Source: an uncultured Anaerolineae bacterium | GTDB lineage: Bacteria; Chloroflexota; Anaerolineae; JACIWP01 | NCBI GenBank assembly: GCA_938049385.1 | Contig: CALIBQ010000036.1 | Coordinates: 1 to 64,000 of the forward strand | DNA length: 64,000 nt | Direction of reading: 5' to 3' | Part shown: positions 35,527 through 43,930 of the stretch, one piece after another | Layout of the letters: each line of letters begins with the position of its first letter | Numbering within the stretch: position 1 is the stretch's first letter | Position numbers and translations under genes: made by a program | Notes under the pieces: model-generated | Databases searched by the model: none | The model's input: only the letters and a program-made list of their open reading frames with translations | Told to the model about the DNA's origin: nothing

Positions 35527-36755
35527 CCGCCGGCCATCCCCTCAACTTCGCGCACTTCTCCTTCAAACAGCTCATGGAGCTGGATGCCTGCACGCGCTGC
35601 GGCGAGTGTATCATCTGGTGCCCGACCTATACCGAAAAGAAAGATGAACATATCACGCCGCTCAAGAAGATCGAACAGGTACGGCGGTTCGCGCACCGGC
35701 AGTACGGCCTGTGGGCGCGCCTGTTCGGGCCGCGGCCCACCGCCGGCGCGGAAATAACCGAGCATTCCCGCGGCACCTACGACTGCACCTTGTGCGGCCG
35801 ATGCCGCGTGGTCTGTCCGGTACATATTGATACCCGTCCGCTGTGGCTGGCGATGCGGGAACAGCTCGTGGAGGCCGGCGCCTTCCCAGAGATTTTCGCG
35901 CAGGTGCGGGACCGCATCGCCGCGGAGCACAATAACCTGGGAGAGCCTAATTCGAACCGGTTGGCCTGGGCGGATAATCTGGAAGAACCCCCGCCGGCCG
36001 TCGGCGCGGGACAGCTGGCCGAGCTGATATATTTCGTTGGATGCGTTTCCTCGCTCTATCCCATGGCCTATTCCATCCCCCAGAGCCTGAGCCAGATTTT
36101 GCGCAGGGCCGGCGTCCCCTTTGCCGTGATGGGTGCCCAGGAGTGGTGCTGTGGGTTCCCGCTCATCATTGCCGGCATGTCGCGCCATGCGGAGGAACTG
36201 GCGCGTCACAATGTGGAAGCGGTGCGCGCGGCCGGCGCCAAACGCCTGGTCACCACCTGTCCCTCCTGCTATCACACCTGGAAGGATACCTATCCCGCCA
36301 TCCTGGGAGAGCCGCTGGGGTTCCAGGTCATCCACGCCGTGGAACTGCTGGACGAACTGCTGGAGCAACAGATGCTGACGCTGGGGCGGTATGAAAAGCG
36401 CGTGACCTATCATGACCCCTGCGACCTGGGGCGCACCAGCGGCATTTACGAAGCGCCGCGGCGGGTTCTGCGGTCCATCCCTGGCCTGGCTTTCCGCGAG
36501 ATGGAACATCACCATGAGCATGCCCTTTGCTGTGGCGGGGGCGGGGACGTGGAGATGGCGGACCCGGAGCTAGTGGGGATGGTGGCGCGCCGGCGGCTGG
36601 CTCAGGCGCAGGCGGTGGAGGCGGAAGTCATCGTCTCCGCTTGTCAGCAGTGCAGGCGCACACTGGCCGGCGCGGCCCGAAAGGAGAAACTGCGCATCCG
36701 AGCGCTCGATATCACCGAAATCGTCTGGGAGGCAATGCAAAATGAAGGTCTATAG
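35523..36755 (+). CDS. HdrD/GlpC-like iron-sulfur oxidoreductase subunit
   Basis: A 410-residue protein. Two 4Fe-4S clusters: CTRCGECIIWCP (about residue 23) and CTLCGRCRVVCP (about residue 90). Two CCG domains follow, one with EWCCGFP and one with HDPCDLGR..ALCCGGGG, the pattern of heterodisulfide reductase subunit D and related (Fe-S)-binding proteins. It overlaps the cytochrome b gene by ATGA and the next gene by 14 nt. Together they look like a two-component, menaquinone-linked reductase or dehydrogenase. True heterodisulfide chemistry is not implied. Confidence 0.88.
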   Translation: MTAGHPLNFAHFSFKQLMELDACTRCGECIIWCPTYTEKKDEHITPLKKIEQVRRFAHRQYGLWARLFGPRPTAGAEITEHSRGTYDCTLCGRCRVVCPVHIDTRPLWLAMREQLVEAGAFPEIFAQVRDRIAAEHNNLGEPNSNRLAWADNLEEPPPAVGAGQLAELIYFVGCVSSLYPMAYSIPQSLSQILRRAGVPFAVMGAQEWCCGFPLIIAGMSRHAEELARHNVEAVRAAGAKRLVTTCPSCYHTWKDTYPAILGEPLGFQVIHAVELLDELLEQQMLTLGRYEKRVTYHDPCDLGRTSGIYEAPRRVLRSIPGLAFREMEHHHEHALCCGGGGDVEMADPELVGMVARRRLAQAQAVEAEVIVSACQQCRRTLAGAARKEKLRIRALDITEIVWEAMQNEGL

Positions 36756-37797
36756 GCTTGGGCACGTGCCCTGGGAGGATTCCCAACTGCTGTATCACGC
36801 CATGGCGCGGTTGGAGCATGAGGCGTTGAACCTGCTCTCGCCGGCCAGCCCCTACGTCTGCGTCGGGTATCATCAGGACGCCCGCCAGGAGATTGACGTG
36901 GAGTACTGCCGGCAGAAGGGCATCCCCATCTTCCGGCGCGAGGTGGGCGGCGGCGCGGTGTTCCTGGACGGGCAACAGCTCTTTTATCAGCTCATCCTGC
37001 GGCACGATCACCCGCTGGCCGGCCTGGACAAAGCCTCGTTCTACCGCACCCTGCTGGAGCCCGTGGTGCGCACCTACGGCGACCTGGGCATTCCTGCCCG
37101 CTATAAGCCGGTCAATGATGTCATCACGCTGGAGGGCCGCAAAATTTCTGGCAACGGCGCCGCCCATATCGGCGAGAGCGTTGTCTTCGTCGGAAATATT
37201 ATCCTCGATTTCGATTATGAGACCATGGTGCGGGTCCTGCGCGTGCCGGACGAGAAATATCGGGACAAGGTCTTCAAGAGCATGCAGGAGAATCTGACCA
37301 CTGTGCGCCGGGAGCTGGGGAGGGTGCCGGCGGAGGAAGAGGTAATACGCATCCTCAGCGGTCACTTCGCTGAGGTCCTGGGGCCGCTGGAGGAGACGAC
37401 GAGTGTGCCGGCAGAGGTGCGGGAGCTGGCGGATGCACTGCGCCCACAGTTCCTGTCCGACGAGTGGACCTTCGGGAGGAGTCTGCCGGCGCGCCCCGAG
37501 GAGCGGGATGTGAAGATCGCCGCCGGCGTACATGTGCTTCAGCGCATTTACAAGACCCCCGGCGGGCTGGTGCGCGCCACTCTGGAGGTGAAGGACGAGA
37601 TCATCCGTTCGGCCTGGATCACCGGCGACTTCTTCTTTTACCCTGAGCAAAAGCTGGTGGCGCTGGAAAGGGCATTGGAGGGGGTGCCGATGGCCCAGGT
37701 GCCGGCGGTCATCCAGTCGTTTTACGAGCGGGAGCATATCGAATCGCCGGGCGTGACGCCGGCGGAGCTGGCGGCGATCATCCAAGGCAATGTGTAA
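36742..37797 (+). CDS. Lipoate-protein ligase A family protein
   Basis: A 351-residue BPL/LplA-fold protein. FRREVGGGAVFLDGQQL is the RRxxGGGxV lipoate/ATP loop, followed by YKPVNDVITLEGRKISGNGAAH (catalytic Lys region and KISG). A C-terminal accessory domain of about 100 residues (VKIAAGVHVLQRIYKTPGGLVRATLEVK) fits LplA-type C-terminal domains. It attaches lipoate (or octanoate) to carrier domains. Translational overlap with the HdrD-like gene is suggestive, since lipoate-binding proteins accompany some Hdr-like complexes, but no carrier gene is visible here. A bidirectional terminator follows. Confidence 0.88.
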   Translation: MKVYRLGHVPWEDSQLLYHAMARLEHEALNLLSPASPYVCVGYHQDARQEIDVEYCRQKGIPIFRREVGGGAVFLDGQQLFYQLILRHDHPLAGLDKASFYRTLLEPVVRTYGDLGIPARYKPVNDVITLEGRKISGNGAAHIGESVVFVGNIILDFDYETMVRVLRVPDEKYRDKVFKSMQENLTTVRRELGRVPAEEEVIRILSGHFAEVLGPLEETTSVPAEVRELADALRPQFLSDEWTFGRSLPARPEERDVKIAAGVHVLQRIYKTPGGLVRATLEVKDEIIRSAWITGDFFFYPEQKLVALERALEGVPMAQVPAVIQSFYEREHIESPGVTPAELAAIIQGNV

Positions 37798-37807
37798 GTA
37801 CGGGCAG

Positions 37808-37838
37808 AAACGGGGCGGTCCATCAGACCGCCCCGTTT
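37808..37838. terminator. Bidirectional terminator between convergent genes
   Basis: A 13-bp stem (AAACGGGGCGGTC / GACCGCCCCGTTT) with a 5-nt loop has T-rich tails on both strands, between the lipoate-ligase gene and the convergent LCP gene. Confidence 0.88.
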
Positions 37839-37841
37839 TCG

Positions 37842-38969
37842 TTAGCGTTTGGGCGCGACAGTGGGAAGCGGCGAGAGGAACAGGTCGTCCACCACCGGAC
37901 GGATTTTCTCCCGCACAGGAAGCAGGACGTACGCGCCAGTGGGCGTCATCTGCGGCACGGTCATGGTCTCATCAATCACCGCGGTCTTGATATTCTCGGT
38001 GTCCAGGTCGCGCGCCAGCCGGGCAAGCTGGATAAGCTCGTCCACCGGAATGTCGGTCTGGATAGAATCGGACAGGGTGCGCAGAAGCTCCGGAATCTTG
38101 GGAATCAGGGAAGGGAGCAGGTTCAGGCTGAGCACCTTGTCCCGCACGGCGAGGATGATCTGCTGTTGCCGGCGCGCCCGCTCAAAGTCATTGTCCGCCT
38201 TGCGGGTGCGGGCATATTTGAGCGCCAGGTCGCCGTCCATATGGATGCGGCCGGCGGGGATGTACAGCGGGTCATAACCGTAGTTCTCGTCGGGATATTG
38301 GTCGTCCCGTATCTCATGCGGCACGTCAATATCTATTCCACCGATCATGTCAATCATGCGCCGAAAGCCCTCGAAATTGACCCGCACGTAATAATGCACT
38401 GGGAAGCCGAAATTGTAGGAGACGGTCTTCTTGGCCAGGGCCGGTCCACCGCCAGGGTATTTGTGTAAATCGCCCAGGAAATGTGCGGTATTAATGCGGT
38501 TCTCCCCATAGCCTGGGATGGGCACCCACAGGTCGCGCGGGATGGAAAGCATGCCCACCGCGCCCGTCTCCGGGTCTATCGTGACCACGATCATGCTGTC
38601 GGTGCGGAAGGGACCGGTCTCGCCTGGGCGCTGGTCAATCCCCAGCAGGAGGATGTTGATGCGCTTCTGCAGGAGCGGCTCAGCGGTTGGGGGTGGAGTG
38701 TCCTCGCCGGCCTGCGCGATGGGGGGCGCCTCACCGCCGGCGGCCTGGGTCGGGGCCGGCGCCGGCAGGAAGGAGGACAACCCCGCCTGTTCCTTCAGTA
38801 TCTCGATGGATGGGAGATTGGTCATCTCCGCGACGGTGGTGCGAACGATGGCGTATACGCCGTACGTGGTGTATATGACCAGGGCGACGGCCAGCAGAGC
38901 CGCAATACCCCCCAGCACAGCCCAAAGCGGCCGGCCGTGCGTGCCCTGATATGACTCTTCGATGCGCAT
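37842..38969 (-). CDS. LytR-CpsA-Psr (LCP) family cell-wall glycopolymer transferase
   Basis: A 375-residue protein: short cytoplasmic head, one membrane segment (VLGGIAALLAVALVIYTTY), a Pro/Ala-rich linker, then the LCP domain (INILLLGIDQR, RTDSMIVVTIDP, GMLSIPRDLWVPIPG, RINTAH, GGIDIDVP, DLALKYARTR, ERARRQQQII). The Arg and Asp residues that bind the polyprenyl phosphate are conserved. LCP enzymes attach secondary polymers to peptidoglycan on the outer face of the membrane. GGAGGG precedes the ATG. It has its own promoter at 39064-39091. Confidence 0.93.
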   Translation of the reverse strand: MRIEESYQGTHGRPLWAVLGGIAALLAVALVIYTTYGVYAIVRTTVAEMTNLPSIEILKEQAGLSSFLPAPAPTQAAGGEAPPIAQAGEDTPPPTAEPLLQKRINILLLGIDQRPGETGPFRTDSMIVVTIDPETGAVGMLSIPRDLWVPIPGYGENRINTAHFLGDLHKYPGGGPALAKKTVSYNFGFPVHYYVRVNFEGFRRMIDMIGGIDIDVPHEIRDDQYPDENYGYDPLYIPAGRIHMDGDLALKYARTRKADNDFERARRQQQIILAVRDKVLSLNLLPSLIPKIPELLRTLSDSIQTDIPVDELIQLARLARDLDTENIKTAVIDETMTVPQMTPTGAYVLLPVREKIRPVVDDLFLSPLPTVAPKR

Positions 38970-39063
38970 CGCGGTAAACCCTCCGCGGCCCGTGACCTGC
39001 TGGGTCGAGCGTTCGCAAAGATTGGAATGCCGCGGTCAGGATGGGACCGCGGCGTACGATCAA

Positions 39064-39091
39064 ATTATAGCACAAGGGCTGTCTCCGCCAA
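39064..39091 (-). promoter_or_regulatory. Promoter of the LCP gene
   Basis: On the minus strand, TTGGCG (39091-39086), a 16-nt spacer and TATAAT (39069-39064), with an extended TGC before the -10. It lies in the gap just after the stop of the upstream gene. Confidence 0.7.
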
Positions 39092-39093
39092 AT

Positions 39094-41115
39094 TTACTCC
39101 TTGGGGATATCCGCCAGGTACAGGGAACTGCCGGCCAGGAAAATCAGCTTGCCTTTGGTTTCGTCCAGGAAAAAGTCGCGGAGGTCCTGGAAGGTACTGC
39201 CCTCGCGCGGGCGAAGCTGGCGCACGAACTGGCCGGCTTTGGTGAACTGCAGGATGCGGCCTTCGCCGGTGTCGGCGATGTACAGCTTATCGCCGGCCAA
39301 GCCTGTCGCCTCGTCGAACGATGCCTGCAGGGCGGTGGGGCCGCTCAGCGGCTGGTCCAGCCCCTGCAGGGCGAAGTCCACCCGCTTGCCGGCCTGATAG
39401 CGCTCCACGCGATCGTCGAACAACAGCCAGATGTCGCTGTCAATGGACATATCCCGCACGCCGATCATGTTGACGGGGGTTTCTGGTGGGAAGTACGCAT
39501 CCGGCGGTTGGGTATACCCATTTTCGCCGGCGATGTAGCGGTAAATCTGGTTGCCGGCGCTGTCCAGCACGTATAGCCTCGCCTCGGTGAAATCGTCCAG
39601 CAGGAAGGGGGACTTCAAATCGCCGCTGTTGGGCAGGGGCTGGGCGGAGAGCTGGCCGTTGGCATACATGAACAGGTTGCCGCCGGCGTCCAGCACGCAC
39701 AGGCTGTCGTAGGCGCGGCTTCCACCGGCCGGCACCCAGGTGAGGTCAATCAGGTTGCCGGCCACGACCGTGCCCACCTGCTGGCCTTTGCGCAGTATCT
39801 CGACCGCCTCCGCGCCCGGCTGGAAGCCGTCGCGTGTCTCGTTCAGCCGGTGGAGGGAAACGACACCCCGGCCGGCGTCCAGCACGAAGATGTCACGGTC
39901 ATGCACCGCCAGGCGCGCCGGCTTGCTGGCTGGGTCCACGAAGCGGAACAGCTCCGGCATAAAGTAAATGGGCGTCACCTTATACAGTTTGTCCTGCAGG
40001 AGTTGAAGCTCTTTTTGGAGGCGCACCGCCTCCGGTTCTTCCGGCTGAACGGCCAGGGCTTCCGCCAGGTGTTTCTGCGCCTCGCGCAGGGCGGATTTGG
40101 CGATGTCCTGGTCTGTGGTGGTCGAAGCGGTGCGGTAATTCTCGAGAGCGGTGTTCAGCGCGCTTTCAAAGGCCCGGCGGGTCTGATAGCGCTGATAGCC
40201 ATCGTACCCCAGGATAGCGCCGACGACCAGGAGGGGGATAAGGATAGCGGCGATGATGGCGATGCGGCGCAGGTTCCAGCCGGCCGGCGCGGCGGCCGGC
40301 CGCGTGGGTTCGCCGGCGGCTGGCGCTCTGGCTGACCTGGCAGAGGGCCGGGCAGTGGTGCGGCGGGTGGGGGCCGCGCGCCCGCGTTCTGGCGTGGGCG
40401 CGGCCGGCGCTTTCTCCGCCGGGCGCGGCGGGGCGGCCGGGGGGCGGGTTTCGCCGCCGGTGAATTCCACCAGCATGGCGGAGAAGTCCACCTGCTGGCC
40501 GGCGGCGCGCAGTGCGGCGCTGGCTAGCACTTCGGCCGGCGCGCGCACCTGCATATCGGCAAAGGCCTGGGTGCCCTTTCGATCCAGCACTAGAAGCTGA
40601 TCGCCGGGGGCGATGACGAGGTGATGGAAGGCGACTTCCGGCTCTTTGCGCAGTCCCAGGGGAATTAGCGCGCCGGCCTCCCGTTCGGGATAGCGCTTCC
40701 AGGCACTGCCCCGCAGATGGTAGACGGCGATGGGGCCGGCGCGAGCGATAATAGCTTCCTGGTCGCGCAGTACCAGACAGCACACCGAGGCGTCATGCTG
40801 AGATTCGTAGCCGGACTGCAGGTTCTGCCCCAGCAGGAGCTGATTGGCGGCCAGCATGGCCGCCCGCAGGCTGGTGGTGATGGTGCCGTGGGTCTGCTGG
40901 TAGGTTTTGCGGATGGTCTGGATGACCTGCTGGCGGAGCTGGACGGCTTGGCCGGCGGAATCGGGCATGTCCACAAAGATAAATAACTCTCCCTTAATGG
41001 AGCGTTCGGGGATGCTGAACTGCCGCGCCGGCATCCAGACATGGCCCGCGTCCTCGCGGCTGACCCCGCCGGCAAATCGGAAGGCACTGACCTCAGCTTG
41101 GAGCACGGATTTCAT
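39094..41115 (-). CDS. Membrane protein with PP2C-like N-terminus and beta-propeller C-terminus
   Basis: A 673-residue protein. The N-terminal 200 residues resemble a PP2C phosphatase fold (LRAAMLAANQLLLGQN, DASVCCLVLRD, ARAGPIAVYHLRG) but lack the usual metal-binding Asp-Gly motifs, so it is probably catalytically inactive. A basic Ala/Pro/Arg-rich linker, one membrane segment (IAIIAAILIPLLVVGAILGY), a helical stretch of about 60 residues, and an NHL-like propeller (FVLDAGRGVVSLHRL, YVLDSAGNQIYRYI, YIADTGEGRILQF) follow. A sensor or scaffold role is inference. The start at 41115 is preferred, with AAGGGG about 9 nt upstream. Confidence 0.72.
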   Translation of the reverse strand: MKSVLQAEVSAFRFAGGVSREDAGHVWMPARQFSIPERSIKGELFIFVDMPDSAGQAVQLRQQVIQTIRKTYQQTHGTITTSLRAAMLAANQLLLGQNLQSGYESQHDASVCCLVLRDQEAIIARAGPIAVYHLRGSAWKRYPEREAGALIPLGLRKEPEVAFHHLVIAPGDQLLVLDRKGTQAFADMQVRAPAEVLASAALRAAGQQVDFSAMLVEFTGGETRPPAAPPRPAEKAPAAPTPERGRAAPTRRTTARPSARSARAPAAGEPTRPAAAPAGWNLRRIAIIAAILIPLLVVGAILGYDGYQRYQTRRAFESALNTALENYRTASTTTDQDIAKSALREAQKHLAEALAVQPEEPEAVRLQKELQLLQDKLYKVTPIYFMPELFRFVDPASKPARLAVHDRDIFVLDAGRGVVSLHRLNETRDGFQPGAEAVEILRKGQQVGTVVAGNLIDLTWVPAGGSRAYDSLCVLDAGGNLFMYANGQLSAQPLPNSGDLKSPFLLDDFTEARLYVLDSAGNQIYRYIAGENGYTQPPDAYFPPETPVNMIGVRDMSIDSDIWLLFDDRVERYQAGKRVDFALQGLDQPLSGPTALQASFDEATGLAGDKLYIADTGEGRILQFTKAGQFVRQLRPREGSTFQDLRDFFLDETKGKLIFLAGSSLYLADIPKE

Positions 41116-41186
41116 GGCAAGACCCCTTTCACAGGGCACCCTTTGACACGGTTACGCTGGGTGGGGTGCGGTGCCAGCCCGCGAAC

Positions 41187-41215
41187 ATTTTACAATAATC
41201 CACCCGGTGATGCAA
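41187..41215 (-). promoter_or_regulatory. Promoter of the PP2C-like/propeller gene
   Basis: On the minus strand, TTGCAT (41215-41210), a 17-nt spacer and TAAAAT (41192-41187), 71 nt upstream of the start codon. Confidence 0.55.
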
Positions 41216-41249
41216 AGAGCGCATCTGCGCCGGCATGGAGGCTATATCC

Positions 41250-42101
41250 TTATACCGCAGGAGTGGGGGTGGATGTGGGAGGGATGGCCGGCGGCTGTGT
41301 GGGCGGCGGAGGTGGGGGCAGGGTGGGCGCCGGCGGTTGAGTCGGCGGTGGCGGCGGCAGGGTAGGTGCCGGCGGCTGGGTGGGTAGGACCGTAGGCTGG
41401 GGCACGGGCACCGCCGGCGTCGGTGTGGAGGTAGGTGGGAGCCATTCCGGCGTGGGCGTCGGGTAGATGGGTGCTGGCGTGGGCGTTGGATATGGGGTCC
41501 AGGCCGGCAGGGTGGGATACACCGGCGCCGTCGGGTAGGTCGGTCGGGTCGGCCAGACGGGGGCCGCGGGAATGAACGGCAGGTACAGCACCTGCCCGAC
41601 GTAAATGATCTCGCTGGACAGACAGTTGGCCTGCATGAGCGCCTGAAGGCTCAACCCACATTGAAACGCCAGGCCGCTGAGGGTATCGCCGGCGCGCACG
41701 CGATAGCGCACCCAGTTCGCCGGCGGCTGGCACAGCGTTACGGCCGGCAAAGGAGTGGTCCCAGCCATGACCGGCATGGTCGGTTGTATAGTAGGCGCCT
41801 GGGTGCTGGTTGCCGTCGGCATGGGTGAGGGGGTTGCTGTAGGCGAAGGCAGGGCCGGCGCCGGCGTCTCCGTCGGGAGGATAACCTGCTCCGGGATAGG
41901 GGTAGCAGGCGCAGTCGTCGGGGTCCAGGTGCCGGTGGGCGCTGGCAGTGTTGCCTGGGCAACGGGCGTTTGGCCGGCGCGCTGGAACGCCTCGGTCAGA
42001 AACATTGCACCTACTACCGTGGCCAGCACCACCAATACCACAGCCCCGCTGAGCAGGGTTTGTTTGATGAGATCACCCTTATCCGGAGATTGCCCAGCCA
42101 T
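41250..42101 (-). CDS. LysM-domain membrane-anchored protein with Pro/Thr-rich linkers
   Basis: A 283-residue protein: cytoplasmic head, one membrane segment (LLSGAVVLVVLATVVGAMFL), a Thr/Pro-rich spacer, a single LysM domain (YRVRAGDTLSGLAFQCGLSLQALMQANCL..VGQVLYLP), then about 110 residues of low-complexity Pro/Thr sequence with a near-tandem PPAPTLPPPPPTQ repeat. LysM binds peptidoglycan, so the protein probably links membrane and wall. ATG 42119 is an alternative start. Two cysteines within LysM could form a disulfide. Confidence 0.85.
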   Translation of the reverse strand: MAGQSPDKGDLIKQTLLSGAVVLVVLATVVGAMFLTEAFQRAGQTPVAQATLPAPTGTWTPTTAPATPIPEQVILPTETPAPALPSPTATPSPMPTATSTQAPTIQPTMPVMAGTTPLPAVTLCQPPANWVRYRVRAGDTLSGLAFQCGLSLQALMQANCLSSEIIYVGQVLYLPFIPAAPVWPTRPTYPTAPVYPTLPAWTPYPTPTPAPIYPTPTPEWLPPTSTPTPAVPVPQPTVLPTQPPAPTLPPPPPTQPPAPTLPPPPPPTQPPAIPPTSTPTPAV

Positions 42102-42130
42102 CGTTTCGTCCCATCCCACCGCCGGCGTTG

Positions 42131-43774
42131 TCAGGCGCTGTGCTGTCGGCTTTCGCCCAGCATGCGCTCCAGCTCTTGGATTTGCTCGCGGTAGCCGCGG
42201 ATTTCATCTTCCAGGTTCAGTTTCAGCTTGACCATGCTTTCCAGCTTGCGGTTGAGGGCGGCGGCTTCCTGCTGACTGCGTCGGGCCTCCTCCTCCTGGA
42301 GGAGCAGCCGGCGGGAGAGCCGATCCAGCTCGCGCTGTTTCTCCTCGGCCGCCCGTTCCAGGGATGCCAGCCGCTGGGCGAACAGACGGGCGCTCTGCCG
42401 CTCCTGTTCCAGCTCCTGGTTCAGGCTCTCCAGACGCGCGCCCCATTCCTCCTCCCGGGCACGCAGGGCCTTTTCGCTTTGTTCCAGCCGCTGGCGCAGT
42501 ACGTGCAGGAGGCGGGGTGCCGCCAGCAGGGGGGCGACCAGGCCGGCCAGCCGGCCGGCTAACTGCGTCTGCGCGTAGGAGAAGGGCTGTTTCGACTGAC
42601 TGTTGCCGGCGACCAGTGCTCCGACAGCGCGCCCCTCATAGACTAGGGGCTGTACCAAGAGAGGACCCGTCTCGCGACTGCCCATCAGCGCGTACAGGAA
42701 GCGCAGTTGCACGATATCATCTGCTCCACCGACCAGCTCCACTTCCTTGCGGCGCAGTGCGCGGCGTATCGCCATCTGCTCATCCAGGGGGAAGCTGACC
42801 ACCTCACCGCCGCGGCCCTGGCGGGTGGGGTTGTAGACCGCCACCAGGCGCATGCGGTCCTCCAGGCCTCCTTCCAGCAGTCCGATGGCGGCCTGGTCCA
42901 CGCCCAGCGCCCGGGCGATGGGCGCGACGAGCCGGCCGGCAGTTACCTCAGGCGTATTCTCCGGCGCAGTGCCGGCCTCGGCGGTTTCATCCTCCGGGCC
43001 GAGCAGTTCCAACAGCATTTCGGCTGTGCTGGTGGAGCGCAGTGGGACGATGAGCGCCGGCTCCCCGCCGGCGGAGACCTCCAGCCGACCAAAGACCATC
43101 TGTACTGCCGCGGTCGTCAGCAAGGGATAGCCCAGGAGAGCGGCGGCGCGCTCCCAGGCCGGCGTTCCGTTGGGGGCCGGCAGGGCCGCTTCCAGAACCT
43201 GCGCCAGGGCGAACAAGAAGAACATCACCGCCAGGGGAATCATGTGCCGGCGTGGTTGTTCCGCACGCGCCAGGCCGATGATGCCGATGGCGGTCAGCAG
43301 GAACTGCCATCCGATCCACAGAAAGCGGTGCCAGGAAGCTTGATAGGGGAGGCCGGCCTCCAGCTCACCGGCCCAGATGCGGGAGAGGCCGGCGGCCGCC
43401 AGCCCAATCAACAGCATCTGGGCGACCAGGAACGGTCCCTGGATGCCGCGCCAGCGGGTATGGGGCAGTACCAGCGCCCAGACCAGCACTACCAGCGAAG
43501 CGGTGTCGAGGACGCGCTCGAGGATGGGCATCCAGGACGTCAGGGGAAGCCAGCCGGCGCTGTCCAGCGGCAGGAGGAGCGCCGGCACGATCCGCATGAC
43601 CATCAACAGTGCCAGCCCCCAGAGGAGGGGGCGGGTTTCCGCCGGCGCGAAGAAGCGGCGTTGGGCGAACATGACAGCCCACGCCGCGGCCAGCGCCGTC
43701 AGCAGAATGAAATGATAGACGAAATGCCACTGGGGTGAGCCGAACAGTCCCAGCAGGTTCTCCCATACCGACAT
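42131..43774 (-). CDS. Polytopic membrane GAF-domain protein with coiled-coil tail
   Basis: A 547-residue protein. Seven or eight hydrophobic segments in the first 225 residues, a GAF-like domain at about 260-420 (APIARALGVDQAAIGLLEGG, VSFPLDEQMAIRRALRR, GPLLVQPLVYEGRAVGALVAGNS), then a long charged coiled coil (about 425-545). No histidine-kinase, GGDEF or phosphatase domain follows. It may signal through a partner or act as a structural sensor. GGGGAG stands 7 nt before the ATG and a promoter lies at 43855-43884. Confidence 0.75.
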   Translation of the reverse strand: MSVWENLLGLFGSPQWHFVYHFILLTALAAAWAVMFAQRRFFAPAETRPLLWGLALLMVMRIVPALLLPLDSAGWLPLTSWMPILERVLDTASLVVLVWALVLPHTRWRGIQGPFLVAQMLLIGLAAAGLSRIWAGELEAGLPYQASWHRFLWIGWQFLLTAIGIIGLARAEQPRRHMIPLAVMFFLFALAQVLEAALPAPNGTPAWERAAALLGYPLLTTAAVQMVFGRLEVSAGGEPALIVPLRSTSTAEMLLELLGPEDETAEAGTAPENTPEVTAGRLVAPIARALGVDQAAIGLLEGGLEDRMRLVAVYNPTRQGRGGEVVSFPLDEQMAIRRALRRKEVELVGGADDIVQLRFLYALMGSRETGPLLVQPLVYEGRAVGALVAGNSQSKQPFSYAQTQLAGRLAGLVAPLLAAPRLLHVLRQRLEQSEKALRAREEEWGARLESLNQELEQERQSARLFAQRLASLERAAEEKQRELDRLSRRLLLQEEEARRSQQEAAALNRKLESMVKLKLNLEDEIRGYREQIQELERMLGESRQHSA

Positions 43775-43854
43775 GGGCCACTCCCCATCCCCGCAGTTTG
43801 GACTTCGCCGACAATGGGATGCGCGACGATGTGCTTCATCGCCATGTCAACCCG

Positions 43855-43884
43855 ATTATACCACAGCGGGGAATGCCGTTTCAA
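43855..43884 (-). promoter_or_regulatory. Promoter of the GAF-LysM gene pair
   Basis: On the minus strand, TTGAAA (43884-43879), an 18-nt spacer and TATAAT (43860-43855) with an extended TGG before it. It lies between the transglycosylase stop and the GAF gene start. Confidence 0.75.
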
Positions 43885-43930
43885 TAGGAGGGAGGTTTGG
43901 CCGATAGGGTTTAAGCTTAAGGGATGCGCT

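Noticed and set aside
41310-41400. Near-tandem Pro/Thr repeat in the LysM gene as a mobile or regulatory repeat
   Set aside because: It keeps the reading frame and is ordinary low-complexity linker sequence.
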